NCBI RefSeq assembly: GCF_000473265.1
Contig: NZ_KI421511.1
Location: 6,527,909-6,591,908, forward strand
Length of the DNA: 64,000 nucleotides
Reading direction: 5' to 3'
Source of the DNA: Amycolatopsis thermoflava N1165
GTDB lineage: Bacteria > Actinomycetota > Actinomycetes > Mycobacteriales > Pseudonocardiaceae
The notes under the pieces are model-generated. The model saw only the letters and a list, made by a program, of their open reading frames with translations. It ran no database searches and had not been told where the DNA came from. Below, piece after piece: positions 14,767 to 22,357 of the stretch (the stretch's first letter is position 1; every line of letters begins with the position of its first letter). The position numbers and the translations under genes were made by a program.

Positions 14767-15401
14767 CGACGCTCCCGTACCACGAGGCAGGGGACTGGCC
14801 CGACGTCGGCAACGACGACGTCCCCTGCTGCATGGGCTCCGCGCAGCACGGTGCCCGCGGCTGCACCTGCTGGGAGCCCGTCTACGACCTCGCCCAGATG
14901 CCGCCCCGCACCGGCCTGGAGCCCGGTACACGGGACGGCATGTGCGACGGCTGCGCGTACCGGCCCCGCTCGCCCGAGCGGACCGGCGCCCCGGACGCCG
15001 CGGCCGACCTCGACGACCTCGAACGGCTCGCCGCCACCGGCCAGCCGTTCTGGTGCCACGAAGGCATGCGACGCCCGCTCGAATGGCGACACCCCTCCGG
15101 CGCGACCGTGCCTGGCTCGCCACTGGACTACCAGCCCCCGTTCATCGACGGCGTGCCGTACCGGGCCAACGGCACCCCGGCCGCGCGATGCGGCGGCTGG
15201 GCCGCGGTCCGGCGCAAGCACCAGAAACGAGGAGAGGAGAGCTCGTGCTCCCACGCCGGGACAACCGCGACCAACGCGACACCAGCGGCAACCCATGCCC
15301 CATGTGCCGGACCAGCCCCGGCTGGACCAAGGACGCCGACGGCAACGACGAACCCTGCGGCTGGTGCACCGGCACCGGGCGAACATGAGGTGACCCGGTG
15401 A
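14763..15401 (+). CDS. Hypothetical Cys-rich phage protein, 3' end uncertain
   Basis: The frame runs 212 codons. Residues 1-160 look genuine, with DVPCCMGSAQHGARGCTCWE and MCDGCAYRPR. From about 15,240 the frame turns into an Ala/Thr/Pro-rich string while another frame (15,245-15,388) encodes a clear zinc motif. Either the gene overlaps the nested one completely, or a frameshift separates the real end from the annotated one. Confidence 0.55.
   Translation: MTTLPYHEAGDWPDVGNDDVPCCMGSAQHGARGCTCWEPVYDLAQMPPRTGLEPGTRDGMCDGCAYRPRSPERTGAPDAAADLDDLERLAATGQPFWCHEGMRRPLEWRHPSGATVPGSPLDYQPPFIDGVPYRANGTPAARCGGWAAVRRKHQKRGEESSCSHAGTTATNATPAATHAPCAGPAPAGPRTPTATTNPAAGAPAPGEHEVTR
15245..15388 (+). CDS. Nested small zinc-motif protein, 47 aa
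   Basis: GTG 15245 has GGAGAGGAGA upstream. The product has NPCPMCRTSPGWTKDADG and EPCGWCTGTGRT, the paired CxxCxGxG pattern of DnaJ-type zinc modules. It lies wholly inside the 3' part of the gene at 14,763 in the -1 frame. The motif quality makes it the more credible frame here. Confidence 0.65.
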   Translation: MLPRRDNRDQRDTSGNPCPMCRTSPGWTKDADGNDEPCGWCTGTGRT

Positions 15402-15844
15402 CCGCGCAGCTGGTGTTCGAGGTCGACGTGCCGCTCGTGGTCCAGCCCACTCGCCCGCGGTCCCGGAAGCGGCCGGTGACCAAGCTGCCTGCCGGCAAGC
15501 CGCTCACTCTGAACCAGAACCACAACCCGTTCGCGAAGGCCAAGCTCGTCGAGCAGATCCGCGAAGGCACCGGCTGGGCCGCGCTCGCCGCCATGAAACG
15601 CCACCGCGTCGGCCGCCAGGACCACATCACGGTGCAACTGCACTACCGGCCCGGCGACGGACGCCGGCGCGACACCGACAACCTCATCGCCTCCCAGAAG
15701 CCGGCCGTCGACGGGCTCGTCGACGCCGGCCTCATCCCGGACGACAACCCGAGCCACCTCACGTGGTTCGCACCCGAGATCCATACCGACCCCGGCCCCC
15801 GGCGCCTCTGGCTCGAAATCCGGCTCGACCAGCCCCCCGCTTGA
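15398..15844 (+). CDS. rusA: RusA-like Holliday junction resolvase
   Basis: The 148-aa product matches the RusA-type endonuclease layout. A beta-rich N-terminus (LVFEVDVPLVVQPTRPRSRK) is followed by HYRPGDGRRRDTDNLIASQ, with the conserved Asp residues that coordinate magnesium (about residues 93 and 95), then KPAVDGLVDAGLIPDDNP, the typical third acidic site. It resolves branched DNA made during phage recombination and replication, before packaging. GTG start. Confidence 0.85.
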   Translation: MTAQLVFEVDVPLVVQPTRPRSRKRPVTKLPAGKPLTLNQNHNPFAKAKLVEQIREGTGWAALAAMKRHRVGRQDHITVQLHYRPGDGRRRDTDNLIASQKPAVDGLVDAGLIPDDNPSHLTWFAPEIHTDPGPRRLWLEIRLDQPPA

Positions 15845-15867
15845 AACACTGACCGAAGGAGGTTGAC

Positions 15868-16410
15868 ATGCCCACCAACAGCGACAACCGGTCCGCTGAC
15901 GAACAGATCGCCTCGGAAGAGGTCCGCACTGCCGTCGTCGACCTCAAGCGCCAAGGCAAGACGTTCCAGCAGATCGGCGACGAACTCGGCTTCACCAAGC
16001 AGCGCGCCCACCAGCTGTACTGGGAGGCCATCCGCGAGACCAAGTTCGAGGCCGTCGCCACCTACCGGGCCGCCGAGCTGCACAAGCTCGACGCGATGGA
16101 ACGCGCCGTGCAGGGCGTCCTCGACCGCGAGCACGTCGTGGTGTCCCACGGCCGCGTGGTGTGGGCGCAGGACCTCGTGCTCGACGAGCAGGGCAACCCG
16201 AAGCGGGACGACAAGGGCGAGTTTCTGATCCGCTACGGGGCGCCCCTCGTCGACGACGGCCCGCTCCTCGAAGCCGTCGACCGGCTCCTGAAGATCCAGG
16301 CCGCCCGGCGCGCGATCCTCGGCCTCGACACGCCGGTGAAGCAGCAGATCGAGACCGACCAGACCGTGAAATACATCGTCGAAGGCGTCGACACGGAGGC
16401 AATGAAGTGA
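15868..16410 (+). CDS. Probable small terminase subunit
   Basis: The 180-aa product has an N-terminal helix-turn-helix of the sigma-4/TerS type (VDLKRQGKTFQQIGDELGF, TKQRAHQLYWEAIRET), a central helical dimerisation region (YRAAELHKLDAMERAVQ), and a C-terminus with LDTPVKQQIETDQTVKYIVE, which fits a TerS that binds packaging DNA. It has a good GGAGG site and lies shortly before the large terminase, with small genes between. Alternative: a generic HTH regulator. Confidence 0.65.
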   Translation: MPTNSDNRSADEQIASEEVRTAVVDLKRQGKTFQQIGDELGFTKQRAHQLYWEAIRETKFEAVATYRAAELHKLDAMERAVQGVLDREHVVVSHGRVVWAQDLVLDEQGNPKRDDKGEFLIRYGAPLVDDGPLLEAVDRLLKIQAARRAILGLDTPVKQQIETDQTVKYIVEGVDTEAMK

Positions 16411-16670
16411 AGATCGTTGTGGAGCGCGGCGCGAACGACGCCGACCTGAACCTCGCTCGTGATTGGGTGATCGCGCACGGCGTGGACCCGAACCTCGTAC
16501 CGATTCCCGCTGAGATCGTGGTCGATGATGGCCGGATCACGTTCGAGCAGCTCGTCCGCGACGAGGACGGCCGCTTTGTGATCGAGGGCGACGATGTCAA
16601 GCGCACCACCGTGACCGTCGAGCAGCGGTGGCCCTGGCCGTTCGAACGGGCCGTACTGGCCGGCGCCTAG
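16407..16670 (+). CDS. Hypothetical phage protein, 87 aa
   Basis: GTG start overlaps the TerS-like stop. The product is a small mixed alpha/beta protein (VKIVVERGANDADLNLARDW, TFEQLVRDEDGRFVIEGDDV) ending in RWPWPFERAVLAGA. No family recognised. The stop abuts a converging leftward gene. Confidence 0.55.
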   Translation: MKIVVERGANDADLNLARDWVIAHGVDPNLVPIPAEIVVDDGRITFEQLVRDEDGRFVIEGDDVKRTTVTVEQRWPWPFERAVLAGA

Positions 16671-17242
16671 GCGTGCGGCTCGATGGGCTTCGGGTAGTCG
16701 CGCGGCGCCAGCAACCGGTTGCCGGGTCGTGGTGCCGGACCCGGCTTCCGCTTGCGGTTCTTGGCGAAGTGTTCGGCGGCCGACTTCAACCAGTACCCGG
16801 GCACGACCGGGGTCGGGAACGGGTGCGGCTTGCCCTCGCGGGCCGCGGCCGCGCGCTTGCTCTCCAGGTCGTAGATCCACTGCTTCCGCACGCCGCACAA
16901 CTCCGCGAATTCGGCGGCCGACACCATCGGCGGGATCGACGAGTTCGACAGGCGCCGCTCGACCTCGGCGTAGGAGAGGGCTTCGGCCGCGTCCCACCCG
17001 GTGACCGTGTAGCCGCTGCTGGCCAGCTGCTCGAGCAGCGCTGCCCGCGCCTGGGTGAGCGCGTCGAGGGGGTCGGTGGTGGTGCTGGTCATCGTGATGG
17101 TGAACGCGGTCTCGTGCTCGCCGACCGACAGCAGGTGTTCGCCGGCGATGCGGCGGCCGAGCGGGAAGACGTGTTCGCGCGGGACTGGCCGGTCGAGGAC
17201 CACCGAGAGTGTGATGTTCCAGGGCTCCATGTCGTCTATCAT
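16667..17242 (-). CDS. Phage regulator paralogous to the 12.6-kb HTH protein
   Basis: The 191-aa product (ATG 17242, alternative ATG 17230) has the same two-part plan as the protein at 12,644. The N-terminal alpha/beta region begins WNITLSVVLDRPVPREHVFP. A linker has IPPMVSAAEFAELCGVRKQW, a helix-turn-helix in which the following residues form the recognition helix, and a basic tail (KNRKRKPGPAPRPGNR). Both are leftward and both lie beside inverted operator-like sequences, so they probably regulate the phage transcription units that flank them. Confidence 0.68.
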   Translation of the reverse strand: MIDDMEPWNITLSVVLDRPVPREHVFPLGRRIAGEHLLSVGEHETAFTITMTSTTTDPLDALTQARAALLEQLASSGYTVTGWDAAEALSYAEVERRLSNSSIPPMVSAAEFAELCGVRKQWIYDLESKRAAAAREGKPHPFPTPVVPGYWLKSAAEHFAKNRKRKPGPAPRPGNRLLAPRDYPKPIEPHA

Positions 17243-17249
17243 GCCTTAA

Positions 17250-17269
17250 TGCTTGACTACATTCAAGTA
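17250..17269. promoter_or_regulatory. Operator-like inverted repeat
   Basis: TGCTTGA and TCAAGTA are near-perfect 7-bp arms separated by CTACAT, eight bases before the leftward regulator's start. Likely autoregulatory operator for the HTH protein at 16,667. Confidence 0.6.
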
Positions 17270-17294
17270 TCACGGGTGGCGGTACGCTGGGAAA

Positions 17295-17329
17295 GCTGGC
17301 CGGGGGTGCTAGTTCCACCCCCGGCCAGC
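17295..17329. terminator. Perfect 14-bp stem hairpin upstream of terminase operon
   Basis: GCTGGCCGGGGGTG pairs perfectly with CACCCCCGGCCAGC around CTAGTTC. It lies between divergent genes, so it is not a simple end-of-operon terminator. It could block transcription into the packaging genes, or mark a packaging or recognition site. Confidence 0.6.
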
Positions 17330-17359
17330 CCGCGATCACTCGCTACGCGGCACCTCGCC

Positions 17360-17686
17360 GTGGACGGGAACCACGGCACCTTGCCGATTACGGATATTGT
17401 TCTTACGCGCCTCACCGTCAAGACGGACGGCCCCGAGCCGAACTGGGTCCTACAAATGGACAGCGGAAGTGTGACGGCGGCAGACCTTCCCTGCGCACTC
17501 TGGAGGGTGGTGGCGCCCGGTGACGAACGCACCTCCGGCCACCTGTTCGAGCGCCTGGAGGACAAGCCGTCAAAGCGGATCGAGCCGCCGAGGGTGTTCG
17601 CCGAGGTGACCTTCGTGGACGCGGAAGGGTTGCGGTGGTCCCGGACCACCGAGAACCGCGAGCCGCAGAGGGTCATCGAGAAGTGA
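17360..17686 (+). CDS. Hypothetical phage protein upstream of terminase, 108 aa
   Basis: GTG 17360 is the likely start because it lies after the hairpin; the open frame extends back to ATG 17249. The beta-rich product (ITDIVLTRLTVKTDGPEPNW, RVFAEVTFVDAEGLRWSR) overlaps the terminase start by four bases. Small proteins before terL often belong to packaging, but no homology is recognised. Confidence 0.55.
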   Translation: MDGNHGTLPITDIVLTRLTVKTDGPEPNWVLQMDSGSVTAADLPCALWRVVAPGDERTSGHLFERLEDKPSKRIEPPRVFAEVTFVDAEGLRWSRTTENREPQRVIEK

Positions 17687-19011
17687 CCGCGCCCGCCGTC
17701 GTCGAGCACCGGTACCGGCCGCGCGGGGCGGCGAAGCGGCTGCTCGCCTGCCGGGACCCCGAGGTGCTGCTCTCGGGCCCGGCAGGCACCGGCAAGTCCC
17801 GCGCGTGCCTGGAGAAGCTGCACCTGATGTGCCTGCTCAACCCCGGCATGCGCGGCCTCATCGTCCGCAAGACCCAGGTGTCCATGACCAACACCGCACT
17901 GGTCACCTTCCGCGAGCACGTCGCCGCCGAGTCCATCGCGGCCGGCCACGTCCGCTGGTTCGGCGGCTCCCAGCAGGAAGCCGCCTGCTACCGGTACACC
18001 AACGGCAGTGTGATCAACGTCGGCGGGATGGACAAGCCCACCAAGATCATGTCCTCGGAATACGACATCGTCTACGTCCAGGAAGCGATCGAGCTGACCG
18101 AGACCGACTGGGAAGCCATCACCACCCGCCTCCGCAACGGCAAGGTGTCGTTCCAGCAGATCATCGCCGACACCAACCCCGACACCGCCACCCACTGGCT
18201 CAAGAAGCGCTGTGACAAAGGTGTCACGCGGATGATCGAGTCCCGGCACGAGGACAACCCCGTGCTGGTGCGCGAGGACGGCACCCGCACCGAGGTCGGC
18301 GAGGCGTACATCTCCAAGCTCGACGCCCTCACCGGCGTCCGGCGGCTCCGCCTGAAGGACGGCCTGTGGGTCGCCGCCGAGGGCCAGATCTACGAGGACT
18401 GGACCCCGGCGATCCACCACGTCGACCGGTTCGACATCCCCGACGACTGGACCCGCTGGTGGAGCGTGGACTTCGGGTTCACCAATCCGTTCGTGCTGCA
18501 ATGCTGGGCCGAGGACCACGACGGCCGCCTGTACCTGTACCGGGAGATCTACCGCACCCGCCGCCTGGTCGAGGACCACGCCAAGGACATCCTGCACATC
18601 GTGGCGCCTGAGGGGAAGTGGCGGGAACCCCGGCCGCGTGCGGTGATCTGCGACCACGACGCCGAGGATCGCGCCACGCTCGAACGCCACCTCGGGCTCG
18701 GCACGGTGGCCGCGAAGAAGACCGTGTCGGACGGGATCCAGGCCGTGCAGGCACGCCTGCGCCCGGCCGGCGACGGCAAGCCCCGCCTGTTCCTGCTGCG
18801 TGACTCGCTCGTCGAGCGCGACTCGGACCTGGAGGCCGCCGCGAAGCCGCTGTCCACCGTGGACGAGATCCCCGGGTACGTGTGGGACGTGTCCGAGGGG
18901 AAGCCGCCGAAGGAGACCCCGGTCAAGGAGAACGACCACGGCGTCGACGCGCTGCGGTACATGGTCGCCGAGCGGGACCTCGGCGGCCGGCCGCGGGTGC
19001 GGTTCCTGTGA
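17683..19011 (+). CDS. terL: Terminase large subunit
   Basis: The 442-aa product has the full ATPase-nuclease layout of the DNA-packaging motor: Walker A GPAGTGKS (residues 32-39), Walker B-like YDIVYVQEA (about 125-133) with the catalytic Glu, a coupling region (IIADTNPDT), and an RNase H-type nuclease with Asp at WWSVDFGF (about 262), ICDHDAED (about 322) and HGVDALRY (about 420). It cuts concatemeric DNA and drives it into the prohead through the portal. GTG start overlaps the previous gene. Confidence 0.95.
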   Translation: MTAPAVVEHRYRPRGAAKRLLACRDPEVLLSGPAGTGKSRACLEKLHLMCLLNPGMRGLIVRKTQVSMTNTALVTFREHVAAESIAAGHVRWFGGSQQEAACYRYTNGSVINVGGMDKPTKIMSSEYDIVYVQEAIELTETDWEAITTRLRNGKVSFQQIIADTNPDTATHWLKKRCDKGVTRMIESRHEDNPVLVREDGTRTEVGEAYISKLDALTGVRRLRLKDGLWVAAEGQIYEDWTPAIHHVDRFDIPDDWTRWWSVDFGFTNPFVLQCWAEDHDGRLYLYREIYRTRRLVEDHAKDILHIVAPEGKWREPRPRAVICDHDAEDRATLERHLGLGTVAAKKTVSDGIQAVQARLRPAGDGKPRLFLLRDSLVERDSDLEAAAKPLSTVDEIPGYVWDVSEGKPPKETPVKENDHGVDALRYMVAERDLGGRPRVRFL

Positions 19012-19175
19012 TGCGCCACGCGACTATCGGTTGTTGCCCCCAGGTGACAGAGAAGGTAGCTTGATCATCTCAACGTGAGGTGTCTCCCCAGTAGCCTCCG
19101 GCTGCTGCCCTCCATGGCACACGACCGCCCCCCGACCTGCTCGGTGCGGGCGCCCGCCTGAAGGGGAGAGGCACC

Positions 19176-19907
19176 ATGCCTTCCAGTGTCATGCACCACG
19201 GCGACGCACTCGCCATCCTGCCCACGATCGCGCCCGCGACCGTCGACGCGGTGATCACGGACCCGCCCTACAACTCGGGCGGACGCACCAACGGCGAGCG
19301 CCGGTCCCGGAGCGCGCGTGCGAAGTACGTCTCCGGCGACGCCCAGCACGACCTCGCCGACTTCACCGGCGACAACCGCGACCAGCGCAGCTACATCACA
19401 TGGCTATCCCTCGTGCTCGAACACGCCCTCCGCGCCACCGTCTCAGGTGGACACTGCCTCGTGTTCACTGACTGGCGCCAACTGCCCGCCACGTCGGACG
19501 CCTTGCAGGTCGCCGGCTGGACCTGGCAGGGCACACTCACCTGGTACAAGCCGGTCAACCGGCCCCGCCGTGGCGGCTTCCGCGCGGCCTGCGAGTACAT
19601 CCTGTGGGGCACCAACGGGCCCTACGACAACCAGCGCGAGATCTACCTGCCCGGCATGTTCTCCGCCAGCCAGCCCGGCGGGCGCCAGCGCCGCCACATC
19701 ACGCAGAAGCCCGTCGACGGGCTCCTGGCGGAACTCGTCCAGATCTGCCGCCCCGGCGGTGTCGTCCTCGACCCCTTCGCCGGCTCCGGTTCGACGGGCG
19801 AGGCGGTGCTCGCGTCGGGCCGGTCGTTCATCGGCATCGAGCTGTCCGAGCACTACCACCAGGTAGCGACTGAACGGCTCGCCGACATCCAGGCTCCCGT
19901 CGACTAG
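19176..19907 (+). CDS. Phage DNA methyltransferase, beta class
   Basis: The 243-aa enzyme has motif IV DPPY (residues 29-32) before motif I DPFAGSGSTGEAVL (about 199-212), the order of beta-class amino-methyltransferases (N6-adenine or N4-cytosine). A small target-recognition region lies between (NRPRRGGFRAACEYILWGTN). No restriction partner is present, so it is probably a solitary enzyme protecting phage DNA from host restriction. It has GGGGAGAGG upstream and its own terminator, and it sits unusually between terminase and portal. Confidence 0.9.
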   Translation: MPSSVMHHGDALAILPTIAPATVDAVITDPPYNSGGRTNGERRSRSARAKYVSGDAQHDLADFTGDNRDQRSYITWLSLVLEHALRATVSGGHCLVFTDWRQLPATSDALQVAGWTWQGTLTWYKPVNRPRRGGFRAACEYILWGTNGPYDNQREIYLPGMFSASQPGGRQRRHITQKPVDGLLAELVQICRPGGVVLDPFAGSGSTGEAVLASGRSFIGIELSEHYHQVATERLADIQAPVD

Positions 19908-19927
19908 GAGGCACGGACGGGGTTGCC

Positions 19928-19968
19928 GGCCGGGGTGGTGCAGCCGGGAGACCTGCACTGCCCCGGCC
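19928..19968 (+). terminator. Terminator after methyltransferase
   Basis: GGCCGGGGTGGTGCAG and CTGCACTGCCCCGGCC (19928-19943 with 19953-19968) form a 16-bp stem with one internal two-base mismatch, 21 bases after the methyltransferase stop. Confidence 0.75.
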
Positions 19969-19992
19969 TGGTGCATCGCGACACGACGGCTC

Positions 19993-20030
19993 AACACCTT
20001 TTCATCTGTCTAGGTGTTCATGTGTTCAGG
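19993..20030. promoter_or_regulatory. AACACCT/AGGTGTT inverted repeat before portal operon
   Basis: Arms at 19993-19999 and 20012-20018, followed by TGTTCATGTGTTCAGG with a repeated TGTTCA. It precedes the GTG at 20,043 and follows a terminator, so it probably holds the late structural promoter and its operator. Confidence 0.5.
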
Positions 20031-20042
20031 TATCCTGCGCGT

Positions 20043-20252
20043 GTGATCAACCGGCTCATCGCCCTTCTGCAGCCAGCGGTGAGCCGTGTCGCGCCCGCGA
20101 TCCTGTCCCTCGTCGCGCTCGTGTGCTTCGTCATCGCGGCGTTCCTCCAGTTCGGACTCGCCGCCGGGCTGCTCGCCGTCGGCGCCGCGTGTCTGGTCGC
20201 CGAGTGGCGCATGCTCGAACCGAAATCCGCTCGCCCGGACGGTCGCCGGTGA
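20043..20252 (+). CDS. Small two-span membrane protein, 69 aa
   Basis: GTG 20043. The product has a hydrophobic region that can form one long or two short spans (ILSLVALVCFVIAAFLQFGL then AAGLLAVGAACLVAEW) and a short basic tail. It overlaps the portal gene start by four bases. Function unknown; membrane proteins of this kind occur before portals in some actinophages. Confidence 0.6.
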   Translation: MINRLIALLQPAVSRVAPAILSLVALVCFVIAAFLQFGLAAGLLAVGAACLVAEWRMLEPKSARPDGRR

Positions 20253-22357
20253 GGGGCCTGCTCGCGCCGCGGCCGCGCAACGACAGCCCCGTCCCGCTCG
20301 CCCCCCGCCGGGCCATGGGCTTCGGCTCGATGTTCGGGTCCCGCGCCGACGTCATCGGCCAGCTCGACACGATGGCCACCAACGGCACCGTGTTCGGCAT
20401 CGTCGACCGCATCGCCCAAGCCATCGCCGGAACCGAGTGGAAGCTCTACCGCAAGGCCGCATCGGGCAACGAGGAAGACCGCATCCAGATCACCCGGCAC
20501 GCCGCGCTCGACATCGTGACGAAGCCGAACCCCTTCTACTCCCGCGCCACCTTCTTCGAAGCCTCCTCCCAGCACGCCGACCTGACCGGCGAAACCTGGT
20601 GGGTCGTCGGCCGCAGCCCCCGCCTGCGGAACCTCCCCCTCGAACTCTGGCCCGTGCGCCCCGACCGCATGACCCCGGTCCCGCACCCGAACAAGTTCCT
20701 GGCCGGCTACATCTACACCTCGCCGGACGGGGAAAAGGTGCCGCTCGAGCTGGACGAGGTGATCTTCACCCGCCGGCCGAACCCGTCCGACCCCTACCGC
20801 GGGCTCGGCCCGGTGCAGGCCATCCTGACCGACGTCCACTCCGCCCGCTACGCGGCCGAGTGGAACAAGAACTTCTTCCTGAACTCGGCCGAGCCCGGCG
20901 GGATCATCGAGGTCGACAAGCACCTGTCGGACCCCGAGTTCGACGAGCTGACGAAGCGCTGGAACGAGCAGCACCGCGGCGTCGCCCGCGCCCACCGCGT
21001 CGCCGTGCTGGAGCAGGGCAAGTGGATCGACCGCAAGTACACCCAGCGGGACATGGAGTTCACCGCCCTGCGCGGCGTCACCCGCGACGCGCTGATGGAG
21101 GCGTTCGGGTTCCCGAAGGCCATGCTCGGCATCACCCAGGACGTCAACCGGGCCAACGCCGAAGCCGGCGAGGTGATGTTCGCCCGATGGCTGGTCAAGC
21201 CGCGGCTGGAGCGGTGGCGGGACGCGCTGAACACCATGTTGCTGCCGCTGTTCGGCGACACCGCGCGTGACCTCGAGTTCGACTTCGACAACCCGGTGCC
21301 CGAGGACGAGGCCGCCGAGAACGCGGCGATGACCGCGAAGGCCACGGCGGCGAAGACCTACATCGATGCCGGGTTCGACGGCGAGTCGGTGAAGGAGGCG
21401 CTCGAACTGCCGGACGCGCTGGTGTGGGAGAAGCCGGAGAAGCCAGCGCCGCCGAAGCTGCCTGCGCCGGGCGCGCAGGACGAGCCCGTGCCGGTCGTCG
21501 ACAACTGGCCCGCCCAGGTGGCTGCACTCGCGGGCGACCCCCCGTACCCGCACCGGATCCGGAGCCAGGACTTCCCGACTCCGCCGGGGGACTGGCCCGA
21601 GCGCGACGAGGACGCCGTCGACGCCGTCGACCTCAGCCCGGTCCAGGCTGCGTGGGAAGCCGCGCTGGTCGCGCTGCTGGAGCTGTGGAGGGGCAGCGTC
21701 GTCGCCGCGTGGATTGACGAGCTCCTCGACCAGATCCGCGCCGTGCTGCGCGGCGAGGGCACCTTCACCAGCCTCACCGTCGAGACCGACACCGCGGCCA
21801 GCCACTTGGCCGACGCGATGCGCGAGCTCGCCGAAACCGCCGCCGGGCATGCCGTCGACGAGGCCGCAGAGCACGACGTCACCCTCACCCCCGCATGGCC
21901 CACCGAATCCGAGCTGCAGGACGCGGCCCAGACCATCGCCACCTTCGAGGGGCAGCGCTACGCCCAGTCGGCCGGCCGTGAAGCCGCCCGGATCGCCTGG
22001 CCTGACGCTGACCCCGACGAGATCACCGACCACGTCCGGACCCACCTCGAAGGCCTTTCCGACTCGACGTCGGCGCAGGCCTTGGGCGGGGGGCTCACCC
22101 ACGCGCAGAACCAGGCCCGGCAGGCCACGTTCAAGTCCGGCCCGGTCGGCGCGCTCTACGCCTCCGAGCAGATGGACCGCAACACCTGCGACCCGTGTCG
22201 CGAGATCCACGGCCGCTGGGTCGCCAACACGGACGACCTGGCGCCGCTGCTGAAGCTCTACCCGTTCGGCGGCTACATCGACTGCAAGGGCACGTGGCGC
22301 TGCCGCGGCACCGTCGTCGGCGTGTGGCGGCCCAAGACCACGGAAGGCGGGAGCTGA
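20249..22357 (+). CDS. Portal protein fused to MuF-like minor capsid domain
   Basis: The 702-aa product joins two virion functions. Residues 1 to about 400 are an HK97-type portal, the dodecameric ring through which DNA enters (AIAGTEWKLYRKAAS, GETWWVVGRSPRL, RGLGPVQAILTDV, PKAMLGITQDVNRANAEAG). Residues about 450-700 are a head-morphogenesis (MuF-like) domain ending in ASEQMDRNTCDPCREIHGR and YIDCKGTWRCRG, with a conserved CxxC. These are normally separate adjacent genes. GTG 20249 overlaps the upstream gene. Confidence 0.9.
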   Translation: MRGLLAPRPRNDSPVPLAPRRAMGFGSMFGSRADVIGQLDTMATNGTVFGIVDRIAQAIAGTEWKLYRKAASGNEEDRIQITRHAALDIVTKPNPFYSRATFFEASSQHADLTGETWWVVGRSPRLRNLPLELWPVRPDRMTPVPHPNKFLAGYIYTSPDGEKVPLELDEVIFTRRPNPSDPYRGLGPVQAILTDVHSARYAAEWNKNFFLNSAEPGGIIEVDKHLSDPEFDELTKRWNEQHRGVARAHRVAVLEQGKWIDRKYTQRDMEFTALRGVTRDALMEAFGFPKAMLGITQDVNRANAEAGEVMFARWLVKPRLERWRDALNTMLLPLFGDTARDLEFDFDNPVPEDEAAENAAMTAKATAAKTYIDAGFDGESVKEALELPDALVWEKPEKPAPPKLPAPGAQDEPVPVVDNWPAQVAALAGDPPYPHRIRSQDFPTPPGDWPERDEDAVDAVDLSPVQAAWEAALVALLELWRGSVVAAWIDELLDQIRAVLRGEGTFTSLTVETDTAASHLADAMRELAETAAGHAVDEAAEHDVTLTPAWPTESELQDAAQTIATFEGQRYAQSAGREAARIAWPDADPDEITDHVRTHLEGLSDSTSAQALGGGLTHAQNQARQATFKSGPVGALYASEQMDRNTCDPCREIHGRWVANTDDLAPLLKLYPFGGYIDCKGTWRCRGTVVGVWRPKTTEGGS

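Noticed and set aside
19012..19175. Searched the gap between terminase and methyltransferase for a tRNA
   Set aside because: No cloverleaf or T-loop consensus found; only a GGGGAGAGG ribosome site for the methyltransferase.
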